A DNA stretch of 64,000 bases from Canibacter zhuwentaonis (GTDB lineage Bacteria > Actinomycetota > Actinomycetes > Actinomycetales > Microbacteriaceae): the NCBI RefSeq assembly GCF_018531125.1, contig NZ_JAHDSY010000008.1; one strand, given 5' to 3'. This document shows positions 53,509 to 61,831 of this stretch, in pieces (the first letter of the stretch is position 1; every line of letters begins with the position of its first letter). The notes under the pieces were generated by a model. The model saw only the letters and a list, made by a program, of their open reading frames with translations. It did not search any database and was not told where the DNA came from. A program made the translations under genes and the position numbers.

Positions 53509-53883
53509 ATGGCAGGAAATAATCAGGCTATTCGCGGTGCGCGAGTGGGGTACGGTTCTGTCGGTGAGCTTGATCACGGTGTCCGGGTTGAGCGGATAGG
53601 TATCTCCTACTGGGATGCCGAGGGTAATGAAACTGTGCGCTACTACGCGGCAGACATTGACCCGGCAGATATTCCAGAGGAGATCGACTCGCCAAAAACC
53701 GGATTGCCGGCGGGGCGCGACAAAGACAATCCTCCAATTGCGGTTAAAAACGAGCCGTACAAAACGCACCTGGCTTATGTTAAAGAGCGCCGCACAGAGG
53801 CAGAGGCTGAGCAGCTGCTAGAAGAGGCGCTGCAGCGCTTGCGTGATCGCCGGGGTCTTGCGATGAAACAAAATAAGACCTAG
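53509..53883 (+). CDS. rbpA: RNA polymerase-binding protein RbpA
   Basis: 124 aa. The RGARVGYGS start, a central small beta domain and the C-terminal KTHLAYVKERRTEAEAEQLL sigma-interaction region match RbpA. It stabilises open complexes with the primary sigma factor, and is restricted to Actinobacteria. The gene normally precedes pgl-opcA-zwf; here the next gene, pgi, is convergent and ends 59 bases away. Confidence 0.9.
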   Translation: MAGNNQAIRGARVGYGSVGELDHGVRVERIGISYWDAEGNETVRYYAADIDPADIPEEIDSPKTGLPAGRDKDNPPIAVKNEPYKTHLAYVKERRTEAEAEQLLEEALQRLRDRRGLAMKQNKT

Positions 53884-53942
53884 TTAAAATTTGCAGGAGG
53901 GCTGTGACTGCCGCGCTTACTTGCCGCTGTCACACCCTTTAA

Positions 53943-55562
53943 CTATTGCGCGGTAAACTCTTGCAGCAGTTGTATTAGTTTGCCCGCGTCTGTTGTTATG
54001 AGCTGAATTACCCTGTCGGGGTCGTGCCGCCTGAGCACTGCGGCATCGCCGTGCGGTTGCGCAAGCAACAGGCGCGAATATAGCGCCGCATCGACCTCTG
54101 GCAGTTGTGTATCCTTTTGTGGCAGATCAATAATCTGTAAGAACAAGCCCTGCTGCGGTCCGCCCTTGTGCAGCTGCCCGGTTGAGTGCAGGTAACGTGG
54201 ACCAAAGGTTGCCGAAACGGGAACTCGTAGTTTTGCAGCCAGAGCACTGCGCAGTTTTTCTGCCGTGCAAATATTTTCAGCGGTGCGGTTAAAATACAGC
54301 TGCACAACCAGGTAGCCGTATTTTTTGCTGCTGAGTGCGGTTGTGATCCGCTCGTAAATACCGCGCAGCGAGCTTTCTGTCGGTCCGGCTGTGAGCTGTG
54401 TTGCTGCGCAGTCGCTTAGCGCGGTGCCGTTTGCGAGCGTGTTCTTATCGACTTCCTGATAGTGTTTTCTGGCGGCGATTTTTGCGCTCTCAACATCGGG
54501 CTGATCAAAAGGGCAGACCTCGAGCAGGTAACAGAGAGCTGTGGTGGCAACCATCCACAGAATCATAATCTCGCCGATTCCGCCGCGAATTAGCACGTCA
54601 TCGCTCGCGAGGTGTGTCACCGGGCGGTCAATAAAGATGCGCAGCATATTATCAGGCACAAAAAGCGTGTTTTCGGAGCTCTGTGGGGTTATGGATATCG
54701 GCAAAACGCCCCTGCCGTGTTTACCCGTTGATTCTGCTACGAGCTGCTCGATCCAGTCGCCGAATCCTGCGAGTTCAGGCTGGTTGGCGATTATTGCGCA
54801 GCACATTTTTTGGGGCAGGGCGGCGTACAGCCGAGCTGCGAGCTGGAGTGCGGGATTTTCCGGACTGTTTTGCAGCAGCTCGGGTAACAGTTGCTCAGCT
54901 TCAGAAACAATTGGCGCAAGCTCTGCTCCCGCCAGGGTTGGCGGCACCAGCCCAAAGGCGATTAGCGCCGAAAATCTGCCGCCCACGTTGGGATCCGCTA
55001 AATACACGCGCCGCTTAGTTGCCGTGTATTTTTCGGCAAGTGCCGAGCCGGGGTCGGTGATAATAATAATTCGCTCGTCGGGGTCAATGCCGGCGGCTTG
55101 AAATGCGCGCTCAAAAGTTTCAAGGTGGTTGCGAGTTTCAATCGTTGAACCGGATTTTGAGCTCACAACAACCGCGGTGCTATGCAGATCGCGATTTAGC
55201 GCGCTAGCAACCTGTGCTGGGTGGCTGGAGTCGAGAATCGTGATTCCAACGTTGCAGTATTCGCTTATAACCTCTGGTGCGAGCGAGGATCCGCCCATGC
55301 CGCACAGCACAATCTGATTAATACCACGCGAGTTTAACAGCGCGCGGTGCTCTGCTGCTGCCGCGATAATCTCATCCGCTCGCTCCGCAAAATCAAGCCA
55401 GCCCATGCGGATAGCCGACTCCGCAGCGTTTTTAGCGCCCCACAGGCCGGCGTCTTTTTTGGTGAGGGCAGAGGCAAACCCTCTTGCAAGCAGGCGCTGC
55501 ATAGCCTCGTGATACGCTTGTTGCCAGATTCCAGACCCAAATTCTATCCGCTTATTGCGCAT
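53943..55562 (-). CDS. pgi: Glucose-6-phosphate isomerase
   Basis: 539 aa from ATG 55562, overlapping the tal stop by 11 bases. Sugar-phosphate binding segments LCGMGGSSLAPEV and VVSSKSGSTIETR, NVGGRFSAL, ESTGKHGRGVLP and the RYLHSTGQLHKGG segment are present. Third gene of tkt-tal-pgi. Upstream in-frame ATG codons lie inside tal and are not needed. Confidence 0.94.
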   Translation of the reverse strand: MRNKRIEFGSGIWQQAYHEAMQRLLARGFASALTKKDAGLWGAKNAAESAIRMGWLDFAERADEIIAAAAEHRALLNSRGINQIVLCGMGGSSLAPEVISEYCNVGITILDSSHPAQVASALNRDLHSTAVVVSSKSGSTIETRNHLETFERAFQAAGIDPDERIIIITDPGSALAEKYTATKRRVYLADPNVGGRFSALIAFGLVPPTLAGAELAPIVSEAEQLLPELLQNSPENPALQLAARLYAALPQKMCCAIIANQPELAGFGDWIEQLVAESTGKHGRGVLPISITPQSSENTLFVPDNMLRIFIDRPVTHLASDDVLIRGGIGEIMILWMVATTALCYLLEVCPFDQPDVESAKIAARKHYQEVDKNTLANGTALSDCAATQLTAGPTESSLRGIYERITTALSSKKYGYLVVQLYFNRTAENICTAEKLRSALAAKLRVPVSATFGPRYLHSTGQLHKGGPQQGLFLQIIDLPQKDTQLPEVDAALYSRLLLAQPHGDAAVLRRHDPDRVIQLITTDAGKLIQLLQEFTAQ

Positions 55563-56682
55563 TGTTAGAGAGCGCCTCCGCTTGTTTCTGAGCCACAGTT
55601 TGTAACAGTTCGTGCCACGCCCGCTCAAATTTTTCGAGGCCTTCGCGCTCGAGTTGGGCTGTTATATCGTCGTAGCTGATGCCGTATGTTGCGAGCCTCG
55701 CAATTATTGCCGCAGAGTTTGCGAAATTCGTGGTAACACTGTCTGGTGAAATTGTATCGCTGGTTTTAGCGGTGGCAAAAAGCGTTTGCTCGGGCATAGT
55801 GTTCACAGTGTCCGCCGCAACAATCTCGGTGACATAATAGCTCGCGGGTAGCTTAGCGTCTTTAACCCCGGTTGAGGCCCAGAGCAGGCGCTGTGGCTGT
55901 GCGCCGACCGCCCGCAGCGCCTTAAATCGGGGTGTTGTAAGGGAATCCAAAAATATTTTGTACGCCTGCCGCGCATTAGCAACAGCGGTTTTACTCGTGA
56001 GCTGTGCTGCCTGCGGATAGTCGCTCCCCGCGAGGAGCGGATCTATCGCAGTATCAAAGCGACTCACAAAAAACGAGGCAACCGATGCAATCTGAGCCAG
56101 GTCATGCCCGCACTGCTGCGCAAGCTCAAGCCCGCTTAAAAACGCAGTAATAACTTCACGATAGCGCTCAAGGCTGAAAACCAGGGTGACATTAACGCTG
56201 ATACCAGCGCCGATGGTTTCAGTAATGGCGGCAAGCCCTGCGGTTGTTGCCGGGATTTTGATCATTAGATTAGGCCGGTTGATGCGCTCCCAGAGTTGCG
56301 CCGCCTGAGCGATTGTGCCCGCGGTGTTGTGCGCGAGCTCAGGCTCAACCTCGATTGAAACGTAGCCGTCCTTTTTGTGGCTCTTTTGGTACACATCGAG
56401 CAGCTGATCGCAGGCGGTTTTCACGTCCTCACAGGCGAGGCGCATCACGGTTTGTGCGGGGGATAGCCCGGTTGCGGCAGCCGCACTAAGATCCGCTTGA
56501 TAAGCACTGTCGCTGCTGATCGCGCTGTTAAAAATAGCGGGGTTGGTAGTCACCCCAACCACGTTATAATTGCTGATCAGCTCCTTAAGATTACCACTGC
56601 TCAGGCGAGAGCGCGAAATATCGTCCAACCAGATACTAACTCCGGCATCGCTCAGTTTTTGTGTGTTGGGCGTTTGCGTCAT
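55552..56682 (-). CDS. tal: Transaldolase
   Basis: 376 aa, the long actinobacterial type. SIWLDDISRSRL and GVTTNPAIF at the start, Schiff-base Lys in NLMIKIPAT, ISVNVTLVFS, VASFFVSRFD and LLWASTGVKD. Non-oxidative pentose phosphate pathway. SD GGAGG. Begins 8 bases after the tkt stop. Confidence 0.96.
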   Translation of the reverse strand: MTQTPNTQKLSDAGVSIWLDDISRSRLSSGNLKELISNYNVVGVTTNPAIFNSAISSDSAYQADLSAAAATGLSPAQTVMRLACEDVKTACDQLLDVYQKSHKKDGYVSIEVEPELAHNTAGTIAQAAQLWERINRPNLMIKIPATTAGLAAITETIGAGISVNVTLVFSLERYREVITAFLSGLELAQQCGHDLAQIASVASFFVSRFDTAIDPLLAGSDYPQAAQLTSKTAVANARQAYKIFLDSLTTPRFKALRAVGAQPQRLLWASTGVKDAKLPASYYVTEIVAADTVNTMPEQTLFATAKTSDTISPDSVTTNFANSAAIIARLATYGISYDDITAQLEREGLEKFERAWHELLQTVAQKQAEALSNNAQ

Positions 56683-56690
56683 CTTTCCTC

Positions 56691-58769
56691 CTAGAGCGCC
56701 TTGTTAATGCTGCGTTTTGCCGCCGCGGTCACTGCTTCCGGAATTAAACCATACTCCTGATACAGCCGCTTGTAATCGGCGGACGCGCCAAAGCTTTCCA
56801 CGCACACATACTCACCAGCCGCGCCCGCATAACGTTCCCAGCCCATTGAAATGCCAGCCTCAACAACAACGCGCGCGATTACACGCGGATCGAGCACGCT
56901 GTCGCGGTAGATGGTATCCTGCTCATTAAACCACTCCAGGCAGGGTGCGCTAACAACGCTTGCCGCGATACCCTCTGCTGCGAGTTGCTCGCGCGCGGCG
57001 AGCGCAATTTCAACCTCGGAGCCGGTGGCAATTAAGATCACGTCGGCAACGGTCTTGTTTGCGGGTGCGAGAACGTATGCGCCGCGGCGGGTTTGTTCGC
57101 GATCGGCGAGCGCGTTGCCGCGCTCAAAAACGGGCAGGTTTTGGCGGCTTAGAATAATACCGGTGGGACCCGCGTGACGGCTCAGAATTTCGTGCCAGGC
57201 GATTGCGACCTCGTTTGCGTCGGCGGGGCGCACAACAGCAAGGTTCGGGATCGCGCGCAGTGCTGCCAGGTGCTCAACTGGCTGGTGTGTTGGTCCGTCT
57301 TCGCCCAGCCCGATTGAGTCGTGAGTCCACACAAAAATGCTCGGAATGTTCATTAGCGCAGCGAGTCTCACAGCGGGTCGCATATAGTCGGCAAACTGCA
57401 GGAAGGTACCGCCATAGGCGCGGGTTTTGCCGTGCAACTGAATGCCGTTAAGAATGGCGCCCATCGCGTGTTCCCTGATGCCAAAGTGCAAAACCCGACC
57501 GTAGGGACCGCCCTGCCACGCCTTGGTGCTGTGCTCTGCCGGCACAAAACTCAGCGAGTCTGGAATTGTTGTGTTGTTTGATCCTGCCAGGTCAGCGGAT
57601 CCGCCCCACAGTTCGGGCAGCACAGGACCTAGCGCGGCCAGCACCTTGCCACTCGCGGCACGGGTTGCGATGGCTTTTTCGCTGCTAAACTCGGGGAGTG
57701 CCTGCGCAATATCCGCCGGGAGCTTGTGATTTTCCAGTCGCTGCAGCAGCGCATACCGCTCGGGGTTCTGGGTTTTCCAGGCGTTAAAACTGTTTTTCCA
57801 GTTTGCAACCTCGGCGGTTGCGCGTTCGCGCAGCTTGCGGGTGTGCGTAATTACCTCGTCTGCAACAGCAAATGTTGCCGCAGTGTTAAAACCTAGCTCT
57901 GTTTTAAGCGCCTCAAGCTCTGCGCCACCCAGCGCGGAGCCGTGAATACCGCCCGTGTTTTGCTTGTTGGGGCTTGGCCAGCCGATAATCGTGTGCAAAA
58001 TGATCAGCGTTGGTCTGTCCGTTTCCTGCTGTGCCTGCTCGATTGCGGCGTAAAGCTCTGCAACATCCTCACGATAGGCGGCATCTTTGCGCCAGTTCAC
58101 CTCGAGCACTTGCCAGCCGTAGGAGCGGTAGCGCGCCGCAACATCCTCGCTGAATGCGATATCGGTGTCATCCTCAATTGAAATCTGATTTGAGTCGTAA
58201 ATTGCGATGAGATTGCCGAGTTTTTGGTGTCCGGCGAGCGACGCCGCCTCCGCGGTCACGCCCTCTTGAATATCGCCGTCACCGGCGAGCACGTAAACAT
58301 AGTGGTCAAAAACGCTCTCGCCCGCAGCGGTTTCGGGGTCAAACAGACCGCGTTCGTAGCGCGCCGCGTATGCAAACCCCGTTGCAGATGCGAGCCCCTG
58401 CCCGAGCGGTCCTGTGGTAATTTCGACCCCGTCAGTGTGCCCGTATTCTGGGTGGCCCGGGGTTTTAGATCCCCACTGGCGCAGGGCTTTAATATCATCC
58501 AGCTCGAGCCCAAATCCGCCCAAATATAGCTGCACATACTGCGTCAGTGAGGAGTGCCCGATGGAGAGAATGAATCTGTCGCGCCCCAGCCAGTTTTTAT
58601 TCTGCGGATCGTGCCGCATCACTTTCTGATATAGCAGGTATGCAACGGGAGCCAGGCTGATTGCCGTGCCCGGGTGACCGTTGCCCGCTTTTTCTACTGC
58701 GTCAGCGGCAAGCACGCGAGCTGTGTTCACGGCTAAATCGTCAAGATCGTTCCACTCTAGGGGTTGCAT
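56691..58769 (-). CDS. tkt: Transketolase
   Basis: 692 aa from ATG 58769 (AAGGAG upstream); the longer frame to 58853 lacks support. Thiamine diphosphate site GDGDIQEGVTAEAASLAGH (GDG...), GNGHPGTA, TGPLGQGLASATG, GIREHAMGAI and HDSIGLGEDGPTHQPVE. It transfers C2 units in the pentose phosphate pathway. First gene of the reverse operon, divergent from ctaB. Confidence 0.96.
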   Translation of the reverse strand: MQPLEWNDLDDLAVNTARVLAADAVEKAGNGHPGTAISLAPVAYLLYQKVMRHDPQNKNWLGRDRFILSIGHSSLTQYVQLYLGGFGLELDDIKALRQWGSKTPGHPEYGHTDGVEITTGPLGQGLASATGFAYAARYERGLFDPETAAGESVFDHYVYVLAGDGDIQEGVTAEAASLAGHQKLGNLIAIYDSNQISIEDDTDIAFSEDVAARYRSYGWQVLEVNWRKDAAYREDVAELYAAIEQAQQETDRPTLIILHTIIGWPSPNKQNTGGIHGSALGGAELEALKTELGFNTAATFAVADEVITHTRKLRERATAEVANWKNSFNAWKTQNPERYALLQRLENHKLPADIAQALPEFSSEKAIATRAASGKVLAALGPVLPELWGGSADLAGSNNTTIPDSLSFVPAEHSTKAWQGGPYGRVLHFGIREHAMGAILNGIQLHGKTRAYGGTFLQFADYMRPAVRLAALMNIPSIFVWTHDSIGLGEDGPTHQPVEHLAALRAIPNLAVVRPADANEVAIAWHEILSRHAGPTGIILSRQNLPVFERGNALADREQTRRGAYVLAPANKTVADVILIATGSEVEIALAAREQLAAEGIAASVVSAPCLEWFNEQDTIYRDSVLDPRVIARVVVEAGISMGWERYAGAAGEYVCVESFGASADYKRLYQEYGLIPEAVTAAAKRSINKAL

Positions 58770-58928
58770 TCTGCTCCTTGTTGCTGGGGTTAAAAGTGTG
58801 GGGATAGCGTAGGCTGTGACAGCACAAAACACGCCCGCCGTAAATACACACAATCTATTTCTAGTCTAGTTGTTTTTAGCTTTGATAATTCTAGAAAAGG
58901 TGTCAGCAACTCATCCCCTGGATAAGAG

Positions 58929-58934
58929 TAGAAT
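58929..58934 (+). promoter_or_regulatory. TAGAAT -10 box of ctaB
   Basis: Ends 10 bases before ATG 58945, implying a leader of only a few bases and no SD. -35 is weak. Confidence 0.45.
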
Positions 58935-58944
58935 TGAATAAGAA

Positions 58945-59880
58945 ATGGTTACTGGATCTTTGCACGCTGCAAGGGGCGATCACACTCAGGGTGGCGCTCC
59001 TAATTTTAAGCGCACAATAAAGGCTTATATTGCGCTAACTAAACCTCGCGTTATGGAGCTGTTGCTGGTTGTGACAGTGCCCGCGATGATTCTTGCGGAG
59101 CGCGGTATGCCCAGTCTGTGGCTGGTTGTTGCAACTTTAATTGGCGGGGCAATGAGCGCTGGCAGCGCGGGTGCGTTTAACTGCTATATCGATCGTGATA
59201 TGGATCGTAAAATGCGCCGCACTAAAAACAGACCGCTCGTAACGGGCGATGTTTCTGAGCGCAATGCGCTGATTTTTGCTTGGGTTTTGGGGATTGTTTC
59301 GGTTATCTGGCTGTTTTTTACGACCAACTGGCTGGCTGCTTTGCTTTCGGCGGCGGCGAATTTTTTTTATGTTGTTATTTATACGCTGTTGTTAAAACGA
59401 CGCAGCGAGCAAAATATTGTGTGGGGCGGTATTGCTGGGTGTTTCCCCGTACTTATTGGCTGGGCCGCGGTAACGGGTAGTTTAGAGCTGACCCCCTGGA
59501 TTTTCTTCCTCGTAATTTTCCTTTGGACCCCTCCTCACTACTGGCCACTTTCGATTAAGTATCGCGCGGACTATGCGGCAGCTAAAGTTCCTATGCTCGG
59601 GGTTGTGCGGACCAGAAGCACTGTGAGCTTGCAAATTATTCTTTACACTTGGGCGACCGTTGCGGCATCGCTGCTGTTGATTCCGATTTACCCTATGGGG
59701 ATCGTGTATTCTGGCGCGGCTATGCTTCTGGGTGGCTATGTCATTGTTGAAGCGCACCTGCTGTATAGCAACGCTATTCGTGGGCGCGAGGGTAAGCCGA
59801 TGCGCGTTTTCCACGGTTCAATCGGGTATTTGACTCTGCTTTCTCTTGCAATGGCTGTGGATCCGCTGCTACCGTTCTAG
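58945..59880 (+). CDS. ctaB: Protoheme IX farnesyltransferase
   Basis: 311 aa. UbiA-type prenyltransferase with about nine membrane helices. First Asp-rich motif NCYIDRDMDRKMRRTKNRPL, second around YRADYAAAKVPMLGVV. LTKPRVMELLLVVTVPAM is typical of CtaB. It makes heme O for heme-copper oxidases, implying aerobic respiration. Next to tkt as in other Actinobacteria. Confidence 0.95.
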   Translation: MVTGSLHAARGDHTQGGAPNFKRTIKAYIALTKPRVMELLLVVTVPAMILAERGMPSLWLVVATLIGGAMSAGSAGAFNCYIDRDMDRKMRRTKNRPLVTGDVSERNALIFAWVLGIVSVIWLFFTTNWLAALLSAAANFFYVVIYTLLLKRRSEQNIVWGGIAGCFPVLIGWAAVTGSLELTPWIFFLVIFLWTPPHYWPLSIKYRADYAAAKVPMLGVVRTRSTVSLQIILYTWATVAASLLLIPIYPMGIVYSGAAMLLGGYVIVEAHLLYSNAIRGREGKPMRVFHGSIGYLTLLSLAMAVDPLLPF

Positions 59881-59941
59881 GCTGTCGATTCTCATTATCG
59901 CCGCCAGTTACGGTGCTAATCGGTGGCGTTAGCATGGAGTT

Positions 59942-60991
59942 TTAACTGGCGGAGTTAAGCTCTGCAAGGTTGCTGTCGAGCAGGTCGCTGAGCTCAGCGG
60001 ACGTTTTATGGATTTCGTTTAGCTCAGCGCGTAGGTTTTCGTATTCTACAGCGTATTTTTGGAGTTCTTCAATTTCCTGTTCTATCTGCGAGCGGCGTAG
60101 CTCATACGCGGCCTTTGTGCGATAAAACAGCGCTTCATCATCACTAAACTCATAGTTTTCGTTACGATGGATAAACTGTTTAAAATCGGAGTTGTAGCTG
60201 ACTATGTCCTGTTGTAATTGCGCCTGGCGCGTGCTGTACTCTTCGTGCATACTTTTTAGCGTGGCTGTAATATCGTCGCTTTCTTCCTGTAGCTGTTTAA
60301 AAACACTGTCGTATCCGCGATGCAGCTTAACTATTTTGTGGCGGTTTTGAAACCATTTTGCGTAGTGGTTTTCAAGCCATTCTGGTAGATTGTCAAGCTC
60401 TGTTCCCATAATCGAGTGGAGTTCATTCTGAAAACTGTGGCGGGGTAGATCGCTGTACACGCTCATTCTTGTTACAAAATCAGGGCTGCTTGTTTGCATC
60501 TGGTCGTATAGTTTTTGCAGTTTTTCTGCGAGAGTGTCGCGTTCTTCCTGCGGGAGCTGCTGCCATACGGAGTGCAGCGTTTCGTGTGCGGCGCTAACTT
60601 CCATAATGCCGTTGAGGCGCTCATCCGCCACAGATAGTAGATTAATGCGGTTACTCTTTGGCAGATAGCAGCCGAGCACGTGGGTGGCTTCCTGCGATGT
60701 GACGTGGCTGCAGCTCTCTTTAAATTCTAAACCCGTGTGCACGGCAGGGTGCGTTGCGTAGAACACGATTTTGCCCGTGTTTGTAAACTCGAGCGTTTGC
60801 GCAATTTCAGCAATGCGGCCGCTGGCGTTGAAAGTTTGTGCGCTGATGAGGTTGCTAAGATGCTGCCTGTTCGAATAAGCCCAGAACGCGCCGAGAAGCA
60901 GGCACAACAGAAGAACCGAGGTGACTGCCCGGCTAATGGTTCTGGACTTTTTAGTGCTCACGGTTCTATTATCTCGTAGGGGGTAGTACAT
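59942..60991 (-). CDS. Membrane-anchored HExxH protein, putative zinc metallopeptidase with coiled coil
   Basis: 349 aa. A single N-terminal membrane helix (about residues 20-40) is followed by an outside domain with Cys94 and Cys108 (possible disulfide), then EVSAAHETLHSVW. HETLH (136-140) is a zincin HExxH motif; Glu190 in FQNELHSIMGTE is a possible third ligand. The rest (about 230-345) is coiled coil. No known peptidase family could be named with certainty. ATG 60991 lies 5 bases after a TATAAA box; GTG 60961 is an alternative start. Confidence 0.7.
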   Translation of the reverse strand: MYYPLRDNRTVSTKKSRTISRAVTSVLLLCLLLGAFWAYSNRQHLSNLISAQTFNASGRIAEIAQTLEFTNTGKIVFYATHPAVHTGLEFKESCSHVTSQEATHVLGCYLPKSNRINLLSVADERLNGIMEVSAAHETLHSVWQQLPQEERDTLAEKLQKLYDQMQTSSPDFVTRMSVYSDLPRHSFQNELHSIMGTELDNLPEWLENHYAKWFQNRHKIVKLHRGYDSVFKQLQEESDDITATLKSMHEEYSTRQAQLQQDIVSYNSDFKQFIHRNENYEFSDDEALFYRTKAAYELRRSQIEQEIEELQKYAVEYENLRAELNEIHKTSAELSDLLDSNLAELNSAS

Positions 60992-61118
60992 TAATTTTAT
61001 ACGCTTGTGTGCGTTTGTTATTAATGAGTGTAGCTTGAATTGTTAATTTTACAGAGGGGATTTAAAGCTTTGCCAAAATAACCGTGTTGCGCGATTTTAG
61101 TTTTTACAGTTTTTAGTG

Positions 61119-61124
61119 TATAGT
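61119..61124 (+). promoter_or_regulatory. -10 box of the tRNA-Gly/Cys/Val cluster
   Basis: TATAGT, 25 bases before the first tRNA, the same -10 as at tRNA-Asn. No convincing -35 at 17 bases. Confidence 0.4.
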
Positions 61125-61148
61125 TGTCTGTATTGTAAAAAGCAATGT

Positions 61149-61221
61149 GCGGATGTAGCGCAGTTGGTAGCGCATCACCTTGCCAAGGTGAGGGTCGCGA
61201 GTTCGAGTCTCGTCATCCGCT
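61149..61221 (+). tRNA. tRNA-Gly(GCC)
   Basis: 73 bases. Acceptor GCGGATG/CATCCGC, anticodon loop TTGCCAA between TCACC and GGTGA gives GCC. T-arm AGTTCGAGTCT. CCA not encoded. Confidence 0.96.
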
Positions 61222-61262
61222 CTGGTGGACGGTAAGCAAATACCTAAGCTAACAAAAACTAC

Positions 61263-61336
61263 GGTGGCGTGGCCGAGAGGCGAGGCAGCGGCCTGCAAAG
61301 CCGTATACACGGGTTCGAATCCCGTCGCCACCTCCA
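61263..61336 (+). tRNA. tRNA-Cys(GCA)
   Basis: Acceptor GGTGGCG/CGCCACC, anticodon loop CTGCAAA gives GCA. T-arm GGTTCGAATCC. Discriminator T61333 is followed by an encoded CCA (61334-61336). Confidence 0.95.
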
Positions 61337-61343
61337 ATTAAAT

Positions 61344-61418
61344 GGGCGATTGGCGCAGTCTGGTTAGCGCGTTTCCTTGACACGGAAGAGGTCGCTGGTT
61401 CGAATCCAGTATCGCCCA
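61344..61418 (+). tRNA. tRNA-Val(GAC)
   Basis: 75 bases. Acceptor GGGCGAT/ATCGCCC, anticodon loop TTGACAC between TTTCC and GGAAG gives GAC. T-arm TGGTTCGAATCCA. CCA not encoded. Confidence 0.96.
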
Positions 61419-61760
61419 CAAAATTAGAGCATCGATATTTATTAACAGTACGTAATGATCCGTTAATAAAACTGAATTTATGATGCTTGATATGAACTAA
61501 GTTTTGCCGTGCTGTTATTCTAGTTTAAGCTCTAATAAAGATTAGGAAGTTGAGAAACTAAAATCTCAATTACAAATTCCAACTGCAGCGGTTCAACGAG
61601 CGTACTGTAATTGTGGGAGCTTTGGTTCTTTACGCAGGATTTAACAGAGCCGATTGCACGATATTGTGCCGCTGCTTAGCTTGGTAGCAGGGTGTGAGTA
61701 GTGGTGTAATTATTGGTGTTGCAGCACAGATTGAGAAATCATGTATTAAACTGGCGCGCT
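61419..61760. other. A/T-rich non-coding stretch after the tRNA cluster
   Basis: No gene recognised. It contains a TTATTAAC/GTTAATAA inverted repeat (61439-61446 and 61462-61469), which may end the tRNA transcript or bind a protein. The region is clearly richer in A/T than the housekeeping genes. Confidence 0.45.
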
Positions 61761-61799
61761 AAAAAATAATGCGACTCTCACAGTTGGAGAGCCGTATTA
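61761..61799 (-). terminator. Terminator of the second surface protein gene
   Basis: Arms 61769-61780 and 61788-61799 form a 12-bp stem with one mismatch and one G-U pair; on the minus strand it is followed by ATTTTTTA. Confidence 0.8.
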
Positions 61800-61831
61800 C
61801 TTTGCAACTTGTGGGCAAATAACTCTATGGT

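Noticed and set aside
58770..58853. N-terminal extension of transketolase
   Set aside because: AAGGAG directly precedes ATG 58769 and the shorter protein aligns with the family start.
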